NCBI GenBank assembly: GCA_041659605.1
Contig: JBAZXW010000001.1
Coordinates: forward strand, 251,233 to 315,232
Source: Solimonas sp041659605
GTDB taxonomy: Bacteria > Pseudomonadota > Gammaproteobacteria > Nevskiales > Nevskiaceae
DNA length: 64,000 bases
Direction of reading: 5' to 3'
The notes under the pieces are model-generated. The model was not told the DNA's origin. It saw nothing but the letters and a program-made list of their open reading frames with translations, and made no database searches. Positions 25,838 to 34,248 of this stretch are shown here, in pieces. Position numbers and translations under genes: made by a program. Within the stretch, counting starts at the first letter, position 1, and every line of letters begins with the position of its first letter.

Positions 25838-26476
25838 TCAATTGAACAGCCACGGCGCTTCCGCGCGGCGCTTCATTTCATAGGCCTTGATCGCTTCCGC
25901 CTTCTGCAACGTCAGGCCGATTTCGTCGAGGCCGTTGACCAGGTTGTGCTTGTGGTGCGGATTGATCTCGAAGCCAAAGGCGCGGCCGTCCGGCAGCCGC
26001 ACCTGCTGCGCCGGCAGGTCGACCGTGACCTGCGCATCGGGATCCTGCGTCACCAGATCGAAGATCGCCTGCACTTCCTCCGCTTTCAACACGACCGGCA
26101 GCACGCCGTTCTTGAAGCAGTTGGAGAAGAAGATGTCGGCATAGCTCGGCGCGATCACGACGCGGAAGCCGTAGTCATCCAGCGCCCACACCGCGTGCTC
26201 GCGCGACGAGCCGCAGCCGAAATTGTCGCGCGCGATCAGCACCTGCGCGCCCTTGTGTTTCGCATCGTTGAGCACGAAGTCCGGATTCGGGCGACGCGTC
26301 GCCGGATCGATATCCAGCGTGCCCGGATCGAGATAGCGCCAGTCGTCGAACAGGAAGGGGCCGAAGCCGGTGCGGCGGATCGACTTCAGGTACTGCTTGG
26401 GAATGATCGCGTCAGTGTCCACGTTGGGACGGTTCAGCGGCGCCACCTTGGCGCTCACCACGGTAAAGGCACGCAT
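25838..26476 (-). CDS. leuD: 3-isopropylmalate dehydratase small subunit
   Basis: LeuD completes the isopropylmalate isomerase with LeuC. The 212-residue protein has the swivelling-domain motifs NRPNVDTDAIIPKQYLK, GFGPFLFDDWRYL, IARDNFGCGSSREHAVWAL and FFSNCFKNGVLPVVL. The ATG at 26474-26476 overlaps the leuC stop by one base (TGATG), giving tight coupling of the two subunits. Length is normal for the bacterial protein. Confidence 0.96.
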   Translation of the reverse strand: MRAFTVVSAKVAPLNRPNVDTDAIIPKQYLKSIRRTGFGPFLFDDWRYLDPGTLDIDPATRRPNPDFVLNDAKHKGAQVLIARDNFGCGSSREHAVWALDDYGFRVVIAPSYADIFFSNCFKNGVLPVVLKAEEVQAIFDLVTQDPDAQVTVDLPAQQVRLPDGRAFGFEINPHHKHNLVNGLDEIGLTLQKAEAIKAYEMKRRAEAPWLFN

Positions 26477-27891
26477 CACAGGCTCCTCACGTCGACGAAG
26501 TGGCCGGCAATGCCGGCGGCAGCGGCCATCGCCGGCGACACCAGGTGGGTGCGCCCGCCCTGCCCCTGCCGGCCCTCGAAATTGCGGTTGCTGGTCGAGG
26601 CGCAGCGCTCGCCCGGTTCCAGGCGGTCGGCGTTCATCGCCAGGCACATCGAGCAGCCCGGCTCGCGCCACTCGAATCCAGCGGCGGTGAAGATCTGGTC
26701 CAGGCCCTCGGCCTCCGCCTGCGCCTTCACCAGGCCGGAGCCCGGCACAACCATCGCCAGCCTGACGTTGCTCGCCTTGGTCTTGCCCTTCACCACCGCA
26801 GCGGCGGCGCGCAGATCCTCGATGCGCGAGTTGGTGCAGGAGCCGATGAACACCTTGTCGATCCGGATCTCCTCGATCGGCGTGTTCGCGCTCAGCCCCA
26901 TGTAGGCCAGCGCTTTCTCCATGCCGTTGCGCTTCACCGGGTCAGCGACCGACGCCGGATCGGGCACGCGCGCCGACACCGGCCCGACCATCTCGGGCGA
27001 GGTGCCCCAGGTGACCTGCGGCTCGATGCTCTTCGCATCCAGTTCGACCACCGCGTCGAAGTGCGCGCCCGGATCGGACTTCAGCTGCTTCCAGTTGGCG
27101 ACCGCCTCCTCCCACTGCTCCGCCTTCGGCGCATAGGGACGCCCTTTCACGTACTCGATGGTCTTGTCATCCACCGCGACCAGGCCGGCGCGGGCGCCGC
27201 CCTCGATCGCCATGTTGCACAAGGTCATGCGGCCTTCCATCGACAGGTCCTCGATCGCCTCGCCGGCGTACTCGATGACATGGCCGGTGCCGCCGGCGGT
27301 GCCGATCCTGCCGATGATCGCCAGGGTGATGTCCTTCGCCGTCACGCCGGGACCGACGTGACCGTTGACGCGGATCAGCATCGATCGGGCCTTCTTCAGC
27401 ACCAAGGTCTGCGTCGCCAGCGCATGTTCGACCTCGGAGGTGCCGATGCCGAAGGCGAGCGCGCCGAACGCCCCGTGCGTCGAGGTGTGCGAGTCGCCGC
27501 AAACCACGGTCATGCCCGGCAGCGTCGCCCCCTGCTCGGGGCCGATGACATGGACGATGCCCTGGCGGCTGTCGTTCATGCGGAATTCGGTGATGCCGAA
27601 CTCGGCGCAGTTGGCGTCCAGCGCATCGACCTGGGCGCGCGCGATCGGATCGGTGATCCCTTGCGCGCGATCGGGCGTGGTCGGCACGTTGTGGTCGGCC
27701 ACCGCCAGGTTCGCCGCCAGGCGCCACGGCTTGCGGCCGTTCAGACGCAGCCCGTCGAAGGCCTGCGGGCTGGTGACTTCATGCACCAGGTGGCGATCGA
27801 TGTAGATCAGTTGGGCGCCGTCGCCGCCCTGATCATTGAGTGGGGCAACGACATGCGCCTCCCAGATCTTGTCGTACAGCGTTCTGGCCAT
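26476..27891 (-). CDS. leuC: 3-isopropylmalate dehydratase large subunit
   Basis: LeuC is the 4Fe-4S aconitase-family subunit that isomerises 2- to 3-isopropylmalate. The 471-residue protein begins MARTLYDKIWEAHVV and shows IDRHLVHEVTSPQAFDGLR, VCGDSHTSTHGAFGALAFGIG, and the cluster-binding cysteines in FIGSCTNSR and EPGCSMCLAMN. The ATG at 27889-27891 is the conserved start; an open extension upstream includes promoter sequence. It is the first gene of leuCDB and is divergent from a LysR regulator. Confidence 0.96.
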   Translation of the reverse strand: MARTLYDKIWEAHVVAPLNDQGGDGAQLIYIDRHLVHEVTSPQAFDGLRLNGRKPWRLAANLAVADHNVPTTPDRAQGITDPIARAQVDALDANCAEFGITEFRMNDSRQGIVHVIGPEQGATLPGMTVVCGDSHTSTHGAFGALAFGIGTSEVEHALATQTLVLKKARSMLIRVNGHVGPGVTAKDITLAIIGRIGTAGGTGHVIEYAGEAIEDLSMEGRMTLCNMAIEGGARAGLVAVDDKTIEYVKGRPYAPKAEQWEEAVANWKQLKSDPGAHFDAVVELDAKSIEPQVTWGTSPEMVGPVSARVPDPASVADPVKRNGMEKALAYMGLSANTPIEEIRIDKVFIGSCTNSRIEDLRAAAAVVKGKTKASNVRLAMVVPGSGLVKAQAEAEGLDQIFTAAGFEWREPGCSMCLAMNADRLEPGERCASTSNRNFEGRQGQGGRTHLVSPAMAAAAGIAGHFVDVRSL

Positions 27892-27925
27892 GATCGGATC
27901 CTCGGGAATCTTGCGAATGGCCGGC

Positions 27926-27955
27926 ATTCTATGAGCCCGATTTTGATAACTCCAA
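27926..27955 (-). promoter_or_regulatory. Candidate leuC promoter
   Basis: TTGGAG (27950-27955) and TAGAAT (27926-27931) on the minus strand are 18 bases apart, with the -10 about 35 bases before the leuC ATG. The proximal LysR-type box abuts the -35, a position suited to activation. No leucine-rich leader peptide is visible. Confidence 0.4.
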
Positions 27956-27991
27956 TGAATCGTTTTCATATACTTCATTCCTACATGGAAT
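27955..27991. promoter_or_regulatory. Twin LysR-type operator boxes between leuC and the LysR gene
   Basis: Two perfect 5-N5-5 palindromes occur: ATGAA-TCGTT-TTCAT (27955-27969) and ATTCC-TACAT-GGAAT (27977-27991). The second contains the T-N11-A LysR signature. Their centres are 22 bases apart, two helical turns, which suits a LysR tetramer contacting a recognition and an activation site. The proximal box touches the proposed leuC -35. Confidence 0.5.
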
Positions 27992-28016
27992 AGATTGGGG
28001 GATACGTGGAGTTCGC

Positions 28017-28886
28017 ATGGATACGCAATTGCTCAACGCCTTCGTCGAAGTTGCCGACCAAGGCTCGTTCACGCTCGCAGCCGAGGCCCTGCATCTGTCG
28101 CAGCCGGCGGTCAGCAAGCGCATCACGGCGCTGGAACAGCAGATCGACGCGCCGCTGTTCGACCGCATCGGCCGGCAGATCACTCTGACGGATGCCGGTC
28201 GTGCGCTGTTGCCGTATGCGCGCAAGACGCTGCAGGACATCGAGGACGCGCGCCGCGCCCTCTCACAGCTGACGACCCAGGTGACCGGGCGCCTCTCCAT
28301 CGGCACCAGCCACCACATCGGCCTGCACCGCCTGCCCCCAGTGCTACGTGCATTCACCGAGCGCTATGCGGAAGTCGATCTCGACCTGCACTTCATGGAT
28401 TCGGAAGTCGCCTGCGAAGCGGTGCTGGCCGGCAAGCTGGAACTGGGCATCGTCACGCTGCCGCTGGCGCCGATCGCGAATCTGCAGACGCGCGCGGTCT
28501 GGCACGACCCGCTGGCGGTCGTTGCCGCACCCGGGCATCCGCTGGCGCAGCTGCGAAGGCCGCGGCTGGGCGATCTGGCCGCTTATCCGGCGGTACTGCC
28601 CGACGAGGCGACCTATACGCACCGCATCGTCAAGGATGCCCTGCATCAATTGGGACTCGAACCGCGCGTGCGCCTCGCCACCAACTACCTCGAAACGCTG
28701 AAGATGCTGGTCGGCATCGGCCTGGGCTGGAGCGTGCTGCCGCTGTCGATGGCCGACGCGACATTGAAAGTCATCCGCATCCCGGGCCTGCAGATGGTGC
28801 GCACGCTGGGCACGGCGCAACACCGCCATCGCGCCGTGTCGCGCGCTGCGCAAGCCCTCCTAGATCTTTTACCCACAGAGTCCTGA
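28017..28886 (+). CDS. LysR-family transcriptional regulator divergent from leuCDB
   Basis: The 289-residue protein has the LysR N-terminal winged helix-turn-helix (LLNAFVEVADQGSFTLAAEA through LSQPAVSKRITALEQQ, residues 4-42) and a periplasmic-binding-like effector domain (about 90-289). A GGAG ribosome-binding site lies five bases before the ATG. It is divergent from leuC across 125 bases that hold two LysR-type palindromes, so it likely controls leuCDB and itself. Pseudomonas has a LysR gene in the same place. The effector is unknown; a leucine-pathway intermediate is a reasonable guess. Confidence 0.9.
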   Translation: MDTQLLNAFVEVADQGSFTLAAEALHLSQPAVSKRITALEQQIDAPLFDRIGRQITLTDAGRALLPYARKTLQDIEDARRALSQLTTQVTGRLSIGTSHHIGLHRLPPVLRAFTERYAEVDLDLHFMDSEVACEAVLAGKLELGIVTLPLAPIANLQTRAVWHDPLAVVAAPGHPLAQLRRPRLGDLAAYPAVLPDEATYTHRIVKDALHQLGLEPRVRLATNYLETLKMLVGIGLGWSVLPLSMADATLKVIRIPGLQMVRTLGTAQHRHRAVSRAAQALLDLLPTES

Positions 28887-28952
28887 GCAGATTCCCATCC
28901 AGAATGTCCACGAGCTGCCGCTACACCCTGCAGCACTCTGGAGTCATTGAGG

Positions 28953-29333
28953 ATGAAAGTTTCGCGCAGCGCAATCCACGTGGCTTTTGCGCGCATGCTG
29001 GATGATCAGATCGAACCTGGTGCGATGTTTTCGCATCAGGATCTGGTCGACGACTGGGCCGAAACCGGCTTGCGTAACGACGATCTGGAGCGCGTCATCG
29101 AAACGCTGTATGCGGCGGGCCACCTGGATCGCAGCATGGTCGGAAAGGAAAACTGGTATCGACTGACGTCAGCCGGCGCCATCGAACTGCGCATCATCCG
29201 CAGCACGTCCTGGGAACGACTGCGCGACCGCTTCACGCTGATGCGCGCCCGCCTGCGCGCCCTCGGCGAAGCACGCCGCTCCGCAGCGCAGGCCCGGCGC
29301 TCGGACGACCGCGTCGCCAAGGAAACGCACTGA
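28953..29333 (+). CDS. Small hypothetical protein, possible winged-helix fold
   Basis: I do not recognise this 126-residue protein. It is soluble, with no signal peptide or membrane segment. Residues about 6-75 (FARMLDDQIEPGAMFSHQDL, then ERVIETLYAAGHLDRS and YRLTSAGAIEL) look like helix-helix-helix followed by a strand-turn-strand wing, as in winged-helix DNA-binding proteins. The last 45 residues are Arg/Ala-rich and probably helical. A GGAG sits nine bases before the ATG. It lies between the LysR gene and the EF-hand gene on the same strand. Codon use matches its neighbours, so it is likely a real gene. Confidence 0.7.
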   Translation: MKVSRSAIHVAFARMLDDQIEPGAMFSHQDLVDDWAETGLRNDDLERVIETLYAAGHLDRSMVGKENWYRLTSAGAIELRIIRSTSWERLRDRFTLMRARLRALGEARRSAAQARRSDDRVAKETH

Positions 29334-29348
29334 CGGAAAAATCTCCGC

Positions 29349-29375
29349 TCAAGTTTTTGGCGCACGCGCCGCTAC
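29349..29375 (+). promoter_or_regulatory. Candidate sigma-28 (FliA) promoter of the EF-hand gene
   Basis: TCAAGTTT (29349-29356), an 11-base spacer and GCCGCTAC (29368-29375) match the FliA consensus TCAAGTTT-N11/12-GCCGATAA at 14 of 16 positions. The start codon of the EF-hand gene follows at 29394, with GGAGG at 29383-29387. The predicted transcript start near 29382 would give a very short leader. Confidence 0.6.
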
Positions 29376-29393
29376 CCTCGGCGGAGGTAGTCC

Positions 29394-30320
29394 ATGGCCA
29401 TCAGCGCAATCTCAGGTCTGGTTCTGGTGCCGCCGGGTCGACAGCAGCCGCTCGTGCGGCCTGACGGCGAGCCGGTCGGCCCGTCGGCCGGCCAGTCGGC
29501 CGAAGCCCTGAACAAGCAGTTGCACGATCAGCGCGAGGCGTCGGTCGCCTGGCAGCTGATCAAGCGCACCGTCGGCGACGCGCAAGCGGAGACCGCAGAC
29601 GAAAGCGCGGACGCGCCGGCCGACGTCGATACCGCGCCACCGCCGCCGACGATCGCCGCAGAGTCCTCCGCGCCGCCGTCTGCGCTGGAAATCGAGTATC
29701 TCGGCGTCGAAGTGCACCTTTCCGAAGTGCAGATCGACGCCGACGGCGTCCGCATCACGCAGGCGGATCTGACCTATGAACGCCTCGTCGTCCGCAAGTC
29801 TGCGGAGGCGCCGGTACAGAAGTCCGATCCGCTCGCGCTGGATCTCGACGGCAACGGTTCGATCACGACGACCGGCGTCGACCGCGGCCAGGCCTTTGAT
29901 CTGAACGCGGACGGCGTCGCCGATCGCGCCAGCGTCGTCGCCGGCGGCGATGCCTTCCTGGCGCTGGACGCCAACGGCAACGGACGCATCGACGACGGCC
30001 GTGAACTGTTCGGCGACCAGAACGGGGCGGTCAACGGCTTCGAAGCCCTGCGCACCCACGACGACAACCGCGACGGCGTGATCGACTCCGCCGACGCCGT
30101 GTATCAGGACCTGAGCCTGCTCGACTGGCAGCCCGATGGCACCCAACGGCTGCGCACGCTCGCCGATGCGGGTGTTGCATCGATCTCCCTGGCTTACGCC
30201 GACGCCGACCGCAGCCTGAACGCCGTCGATCGCATGGCGCAGCAGGGCGGCTACACGCGCAGCGACGGCAGCACGGCGCTCGCTGCGGACCTGCTGCTAG
30301 GCTTCCGCGCGGTCGCCTGA
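29394..30320 (+). CDS. EF-hand-like calcium-binding protein of unknown function
   Basis: The 308-residue protein has no signal peptide. Residues 1-140 are a variable, Ala/Pro-rich region with a short amphipathic piece (EIEYLGVEVHLSEVQIDADG). Residues 145-235 hold four Asp-rich calcium loops: DLDGNGSI (150-157), DLNADGVAD (169-177), DANGNGRIDDG (192-202) followed by RELFGD, and DDNRDGVID (223-231). This arrangement is found in EF-hand/dockerin-like segments of RTX-type and surface proteins. An ideal ribosome-binding site (GGAGG, six bases before the ATG) and a sigma-28-type promoter precede it, suggesting flagellar-regulon expression. It is convergent with the MFS gene, overlapping by 24 bases. 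Confidence 0.8.
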   Translation: MAISAISGLVLVPPGRQQPLVRPDGEPVGPSAGQSAEALNKQLHDQREASVAWQLIKRTVGDAQAETADESADAPADVDTAPPPPTIAAESSAPPSALEIEYLGVEVHLSEVQIDADGVRITQADLTYERLVVRKSAEAPVQKSDPLALDLDGNGSITTTGVDRGQAFDLNADGVADRASVVAGGDAFLALDANGNGRIDDGRELFGDQNGAVNGFEALRTHDDNRDGVIDSADAVYQDLSLLDWQPDGTQRLRTLADAGVASISLAYADADRSLNAVDRMAQQGGYTRSDGSTALAADLLLGFRAVA

Positions 30321-31487
30321 GGCAGTTGTCTCGCGCGGCAGCCAGCGTCGCGCGATCCACCAGCCCGCCAGCGCGACGCCGCCGGCGCCGTAGAAGACCG
30401 CCTCAGGCGAAATCGCCTCCCAGATGTAGCCGGCGGCAAGGCTGCCGATCGACCCGCCGACGCCGTAAGCCACCGCGTTGTAGATCGCCTGCCCGCGCCC
30501 CTGCAGATCGGCCGGAAACATGCGCTGGACATAATGCACGGCCACCGCGTGATACGCCCCGAAGGTCAGCGCATGCGACAACTGCGCAATGATCAGCAGG
30601 GTCCACGATCCGACACCGGCTGCCGTCAGCCACCAGCGCATCACCGTCGCCATCAGCACGATCAGCAGTAGCCGGCGGGCCCCCAGGCGCCCGATCAAAC
30701 GGCCGACAATCATGAACAAGCCGATCTCGGCGACGACGCCCAGCGTCCACAACATGCCGACCGCGCTGCGGCTGTACTCGTGCCGCTCCAGAAACAGCGT
30801 GAAGAAGTTGTAGTACGGCGCGAAACTCAGCTGCGAGGCGAAACACGCCCCCAGCAGCGCCAGCATCTGCGGGCGCTTGAGTACCGCCCACAACGAGCTG
30901 CGCGGCGCGTCCCTGGAATGCAGTTCTGGCGGCTCGGGCACGGCCCACGCCGACGCCGCCATGCCGACCCAGAACAGCCCGACCAGCCAGGGCAGCCAGA
31001 CGATGCCGGTGACGTCCAGCGCAGCGCCCAGAATCAGCACCGCGAGCACGAAACCGACCGAGCCCCACAGGCGCACGCGGTTGTAGTCGCCGCCGCTGGC
31101 GTGCAGATGGTTCAGCGTGACGACCTCGAACTGCGGCAGCACCGCGTGCCAGAACAGCGTGTACCCCAGCATCAGCGCGCCGATGAACAGCACGCCGTCG
31201 ACGAAGGGGATCGCGAGGAACAGCACGAGCGAAGCCAGCGTCGCCCAGCGGATCAACACGATGCGCCCGCCGCGATGATCCGCCCACCAGCCCCAGGCCA
31301 GCGGAATCACCGAGCGCATCACGCCCATCAGCGCGTAGGCCACGCCCATCTGCGTCGTACTGAATCCGCGCGACTGCAGATAGGGCGACCAGTACGGCAG
31401 AAACGCGCCGACCGTCGCGTAGTAGAAGAGATAAAAGCCGGCGAGCCGCCACTGCAGGCGCTCGACGCCTGCAGATGGCGTGAGCAT
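30297..31487 (-). CDS. MFS transporter, HcaT/LacY-like family
   Basis: This is a 396-residue inner-membrane transporter with about twelve hydrophobic segments. It belongs to the MFS_1-like group typified by HcaT: YLFYYATVGAFLPYWSPYLQ near the N terminus, GVAYALMGVMRSVIPLAWGW, and R-x-W-G-S in NRVRLWGSVGFVLAV. The substrate cannot be read from sequence. It starts four bases after the aroC stop, so it is probably in the prmB-aroC operon, an arrangement also seen in Pseudomonas. Its end overlaps the convergent EF-hand gene. Confidence 0.85.
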   Translation of the reverse strand: MLTPSAGVERLQWRLAGFYLFYYATVGAFLPYWSPYLQSRGFSTTQMGVAYALMGVMRSVIPLAWGWWADHRGGRIVLIRWATLASLVLFLAIPFVDGVLFIGALMLGYTLFWHAVLPQFEVVTLNHLHASGGDYNRVRLWGSVGFVLAVLILGAALDVTGIVWLPWLVGLFWVGMAASAWAVPEPPELHSRDAPRSSLWAVLKRPQMLALLGACFASQLSFAPYYNFFTLFLERHEYSRSAVGMLWTLGVVAEIGLFMIVGRLIGRLGARRLLLIVLMATVMRWWLTAAGVGSWTLLIIAQLSHALTFGAYHAVAVHYVQRMFPADLQGRGQAIYNAVAYGVGGSIGSLAAGYIWEAISPEAVFYGAGGVALAGWWIARRWLPRETTASGDRAEA

Positions 31488-31491
31488 GGGC

Positions 31492-32592
31492 TTACTCGTC
31501 CCCGGCCGGAAGTCGCGGCGTCGCCGGCCGGACGTCGGCGTTCTGCGCGCGCTGACGCAGGTAGTGGTCGATCAGCACCAGCGCCAGCATCGCCTCTGCG
31601 ATCGGCGTCGCGCGCAGGCCGACACAGGGATCGTGACGTCCTGTCGTGCGCATCTCGACGGGCTCCCCCGCCTCGTCGATCGACTTGCCCGGGGTCGTGA
31701 TGCTCGATGTCGGCTTGATTGCGAGGCGCGCGTACACGGCCTGCCCGGTCGAGATACCACCGGCGATGCCGCCCGAGTGGTTCGCGACGAAGCCTTCCGG
31801 CGTCATCTCGTCGCGGTGTTCGGTGCCGCGCATGTGCGCAACGCGCATGCCATCGCCGATCTCGACACCCTTGACGGCGTTGATCGACATCAGCGCGTAG
31901 GCGATCTCGGCATCGAGACGGTCATAGACCGGCTCGCCCAGGCCCGGCGGCACGTTGCGCGCTTCGACGTACAGCAGCGCACCGATGGAATCGCCTTCGG
32001 ACCGCAACTGGTCGATCAGCGCTTCCAGTTCCGGCACACGCGCCGGATCGGGGCAGAAGAACGGGTTGGCGTTGACTGCTGCCCAATCCTTGCGCTCGAT
32101 CTCGATCGGCCCCATCCGTTCCAGGCAGGCGCGGACTTCGACGCCGAGGCGTTCGCGCAGGTACTTCTTCGCGATCGCGCCAGCGGCGACGCGCACCGCG
32201 GTCTCGCGCGCGCTCGAACGCCCGCCGCCGCGATGGTCGCGGATACCGTATTTCTGGATGTAGGTGTAGTCGGCGTGGTTCGGCCGGAACACCTGCTTGA
32301 TCTTCTCGTAGTCGTAGGAGCGCTGGTCGGTGTTGCGGATCAACAACGCGATCGGCGTGCCGGTGGTCTTGCCTTCGAAGACACCGGACAGGATCTCGAC
32401 GCGGTCGGCCTCCTTGCGCTGGGTCACGTACTTGGACGTGCCCGGTTTGCGCCGGTCCAGTTCGACCTGGATGTCGGCCTCGCTCAGCGCGAGTCCCGGC
32501 GGGCAGCCGTCGACGACACAGCCGATCGCCGGGCCATGCGATTCGCCGAAGCTGGTGACGCAGAACAGCCGGCCGAGGGTGTTTCCGGACAT
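31492..32592 (-). CDS. aroC: Chorismate synthase
   Basis: AroC converts EPSP to chorismate, the last step of the shikimate pathway, using reduced FMN. The 366-residue protein begins MSGNTLGRLFCVTSFGESHG and has the signatures GCVVDGCPPGLAL, RPNHADYTYIQKYGIRDHRG, GGGRSSARETA and GIAGGISTGQ. The ATG at 32590-32592 is the conserved start. It follows prmB by two bases and precedes the MFS gene. Other aromatic genes are at 42-47 kb. Confidence 0.96.
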   Translation of the reverse strand: MSGNTLGRLFCVTSFGESHGPAIGCVVDGCPPGLALSEADIQVELDRRKPGTSKYVTQRKEADRVEILSGVFEGKTTGTPIALLIRNTDQRSYDYEKIKQVFRPNHADYTYIQKYGIRDHRGGGRSSARETAVRVAAGAIAKKYLRERLGVEVRACLERMGPIEIERKDWAAVNANPFFCPDPARVPELEALIDQLRSEGDSIGALLYVEARNVPPGLGEPVYDRLDAEIAYALMSINAVKGVEIGDGMRVAHMRGTEHRDEMTPEGFVANHSGGIAGGISTGQAVYARLAIKPTSSITTPGKSIDEAGEPVEMRTTGRHDPCVGLRATPIAEAMLALVLIDHYLRQRAQNADVRPATPRLPAGDE

Positions 32593-32594
32593 GG

Positions 32595-33494
32595 CTACAG
32601 GTGCTCCAGCAACGCTTCGCGGCCGATCAGGAACACACCGTCGCCGCCACGCTCGAATTCGATCCAGGTCACCGGCAGGCGCGGCCAACGCGCCTCGAAC
32701 TCCTCAACGCTGCCGCCGACCTCGCAGATCAAGTTGCCGCCCGGGTTCAGCCGTTCGATCGCGCCCTGCAGGATGCGCGCGACCACGTCCATGCCGTCGG
32801 CGCCGGCATCGAGCGCCATGCGCGGCTCATGTCGGTACTCGGGATGCAGCGCTTTCCACTCGGCGGTCGGCACGTACGGCGGGTTGGTCACGATCAGATC
32901 GTAGGTCGCGTCGCCGAGCCCGGCGTACACGTCGGACTTGAGCGCGCGCACCCGATCCTCGACGTGGTGTCGGCCGATGTTCTTGCGGCACACCGCCAGC
33001 GCACCGGCGCTGAGCTCGGCAAGATCCACCTGCGCCTCGGGAAACGTCAGCGCACTGGCGATGCCGATGCAGCCGCTGCCCGCACACAGGTCGAGGATGC
33101 GCGCCGGATCGCCGGCCAGCCAGGGCTCGAAACGGCGCTCGATCAGCTCGCCGATCGGCGAGCGCGGAATCAGTACGCGCTCGTCGATGGTGAAGTCGAG
33201 TCCGGCAAACTGGATCTCGCCGAGCAGATAAGCGGCCGGCTTGCGCGTGGTGATCCGCGCGCGCAGCAACTTCAGCACCGCCGCACGCTCCGACGCCGTC
33301 AGCACGGCTTCCAGATAGGTCGCCGGCAGATCGAACGGCAGATGCAGGGCCTGCAGGACGAGGAAAAAGGCTTCATCAAGCGCATTCTCGGTGCCGTGGC
33401 CGAAATGCAGACCGGATTCGCGGAAACGGCTCGCGCCCCAGCGCACGAAATCGCGCACTGTCGTCAAGGCCTGGGTGTCGGTTGGCGAGGACAT
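32595..33494 (-). CDS. prmB: Ribosomal protein L3 N5-glutamine methyltransferase PrmB
   Basis: PrmB methylates a glutamine of ribosomal protein L3. The 299-residue protein has a helical N-terminal substrate domain (about 1-100), the SAM motif ILDLCAGSGCIGIASAL and the catalytic VTNPPYVP typical of glutamine N5-methyltransferases. The HGTENALDEAF and LIPRSPIGELI segments distinguish PrmB from PrmC. The ATG at 33492-33494 is chosen from the family start. It leads the prmB-aroC-MFS operon and is divergent from the SCO gene across 52 bases. Confidence 0.93.
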   Translation of the reverse strand: MSSPTDTQALTTVRDFVRWGASRFRESGLHFGHGTENALDEAFFLVLQALHLPFDLPATYLEAVLTASERAAVLKLLRARITTRKPAAYLLGEIQFAGLDFTIDERVLIPRSPIGELIERRFEPWLAGDPARILDLCAGSGCIGIASALTFPEAQVDLAELSAGALAVCRKNIGRHHVEDRVRALKSDVYAGLGDATYDLIVTNPPYVPTAEWKALHPEYRHEPRMALDAGADGMDVVARILQGAIERLNPGGNLICEVGGSVEEFEARWPRLPVTWIEFERGGDGVFLIGREALLEHL

Positions 33495-33546
33495 GCGACG
33501 TAGCGGACGAAGCAGCGGAGTGCCTGTGGGATAATGGGCGCGCATT

Positions 33547-34248
33547 ATGCGGCGCCCCTCCGTCACGCGCCAACGAAAAACGAGCCTGAACGTGCCCCCC
33601 AGCACCTCCGAACCGACTTTGCGGAACCGAAACACCCTGCTGATCCTGGTCGCTGCGCTGGCTGCGATCGCAGGCCTGCTGGTTGCTGCGTTCCTGCGTG
33701 CGCCCGACCTGCCGGCGATCGGCTCCGGCACGCTGCTGCAAGCACCGCGCGCCCTGCCCGCGTTCGCGCTGCTCGACGAGAACGCCCAGCCTTTCACCAA
33801 CCAGAATCTGCAAGGGCACTGGACTCTCATCTTTCCGGGCTTCACCTACTGTCCGGACGTGTGTCCGACGACGCTCGGACTGCTCAAGAACGTCGAAGCG
33901 CAACTCGGCGCCAAGGCACAAGGCCTGCAGGTCGTGCTGTTCTCGGTCGATCCCGAACGCGACACGCCGGAAGCGCTGAATCGATACGTGCGCTTCTTCA
34001 GTCCGCGCTTCAAGGCGGCCACGACCGCCGAGCCGGCGCTCAAAGCCTTCGCCCAGGCGCTGGGCATCGCCTACGTCAAGGTTCCGGGCGAAACTTCCAT
34101 TGATGGGGCCGACAGCTACACGATGGATCATTCCGCGGCGCTGGTGCTGGTCAACCCGCGCGGCGAGCTCGCCGGGTACTTCACGCCGCCACTGAGCGCC
34201 GATGCGCTGGTCCGCGACCTGGGCCGCGTCATGGAACAAGCCTCATGA
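33547..34248 (+). CDS. SCO family copper chaperone for cytochrome oxidase
   Basis: SCO proteins deliver copper to the Cu-A site of cytochrome c oxidase or act as thiol oxidoreductases. The 233-residue protein has an N-terminal membrane anchor (about 31-50) and a periplasmic thioredoxin-like domain with the copper ligands C102 and C106 in YCPDVCP and H195 in MDHSAAL. The FSVDPERDTPE strand is also typical. A GATAAT hexamer at 33530-33535 could be its -10. The stop overlaps the PCuAC gene by four bases, so the two are coupled. Confidence 0.9.
   Translation: MRRPSVTRQRKTSLNVPPSTSEPTLRNRNTLLILVAALAAIAGLLVAAFLRAPDLPAIGSGTLLQAPRALPAFALLDENAQPFTNQNLQGHWTLIFPGFTYCPDVCPTTLGLLKNVEAQLGAKAQGLQVVLFSVDPERDTPEALNRYVRFFSPRFKAATTAEPALKAFAQALGIAYVKVPGETSIDGADSYTMDHSAALVLVNPRGELAGYFTPPLSADALVRDLGRVMEQAS

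Noticed and set aside
27892..28016. Leucine-codon leader peptide or attenuator for leuCDB
   Set aside because: No short frame with Leu runs and no terminator hairpin precedes leuC; regulation by the divergent LysR protein fits better.
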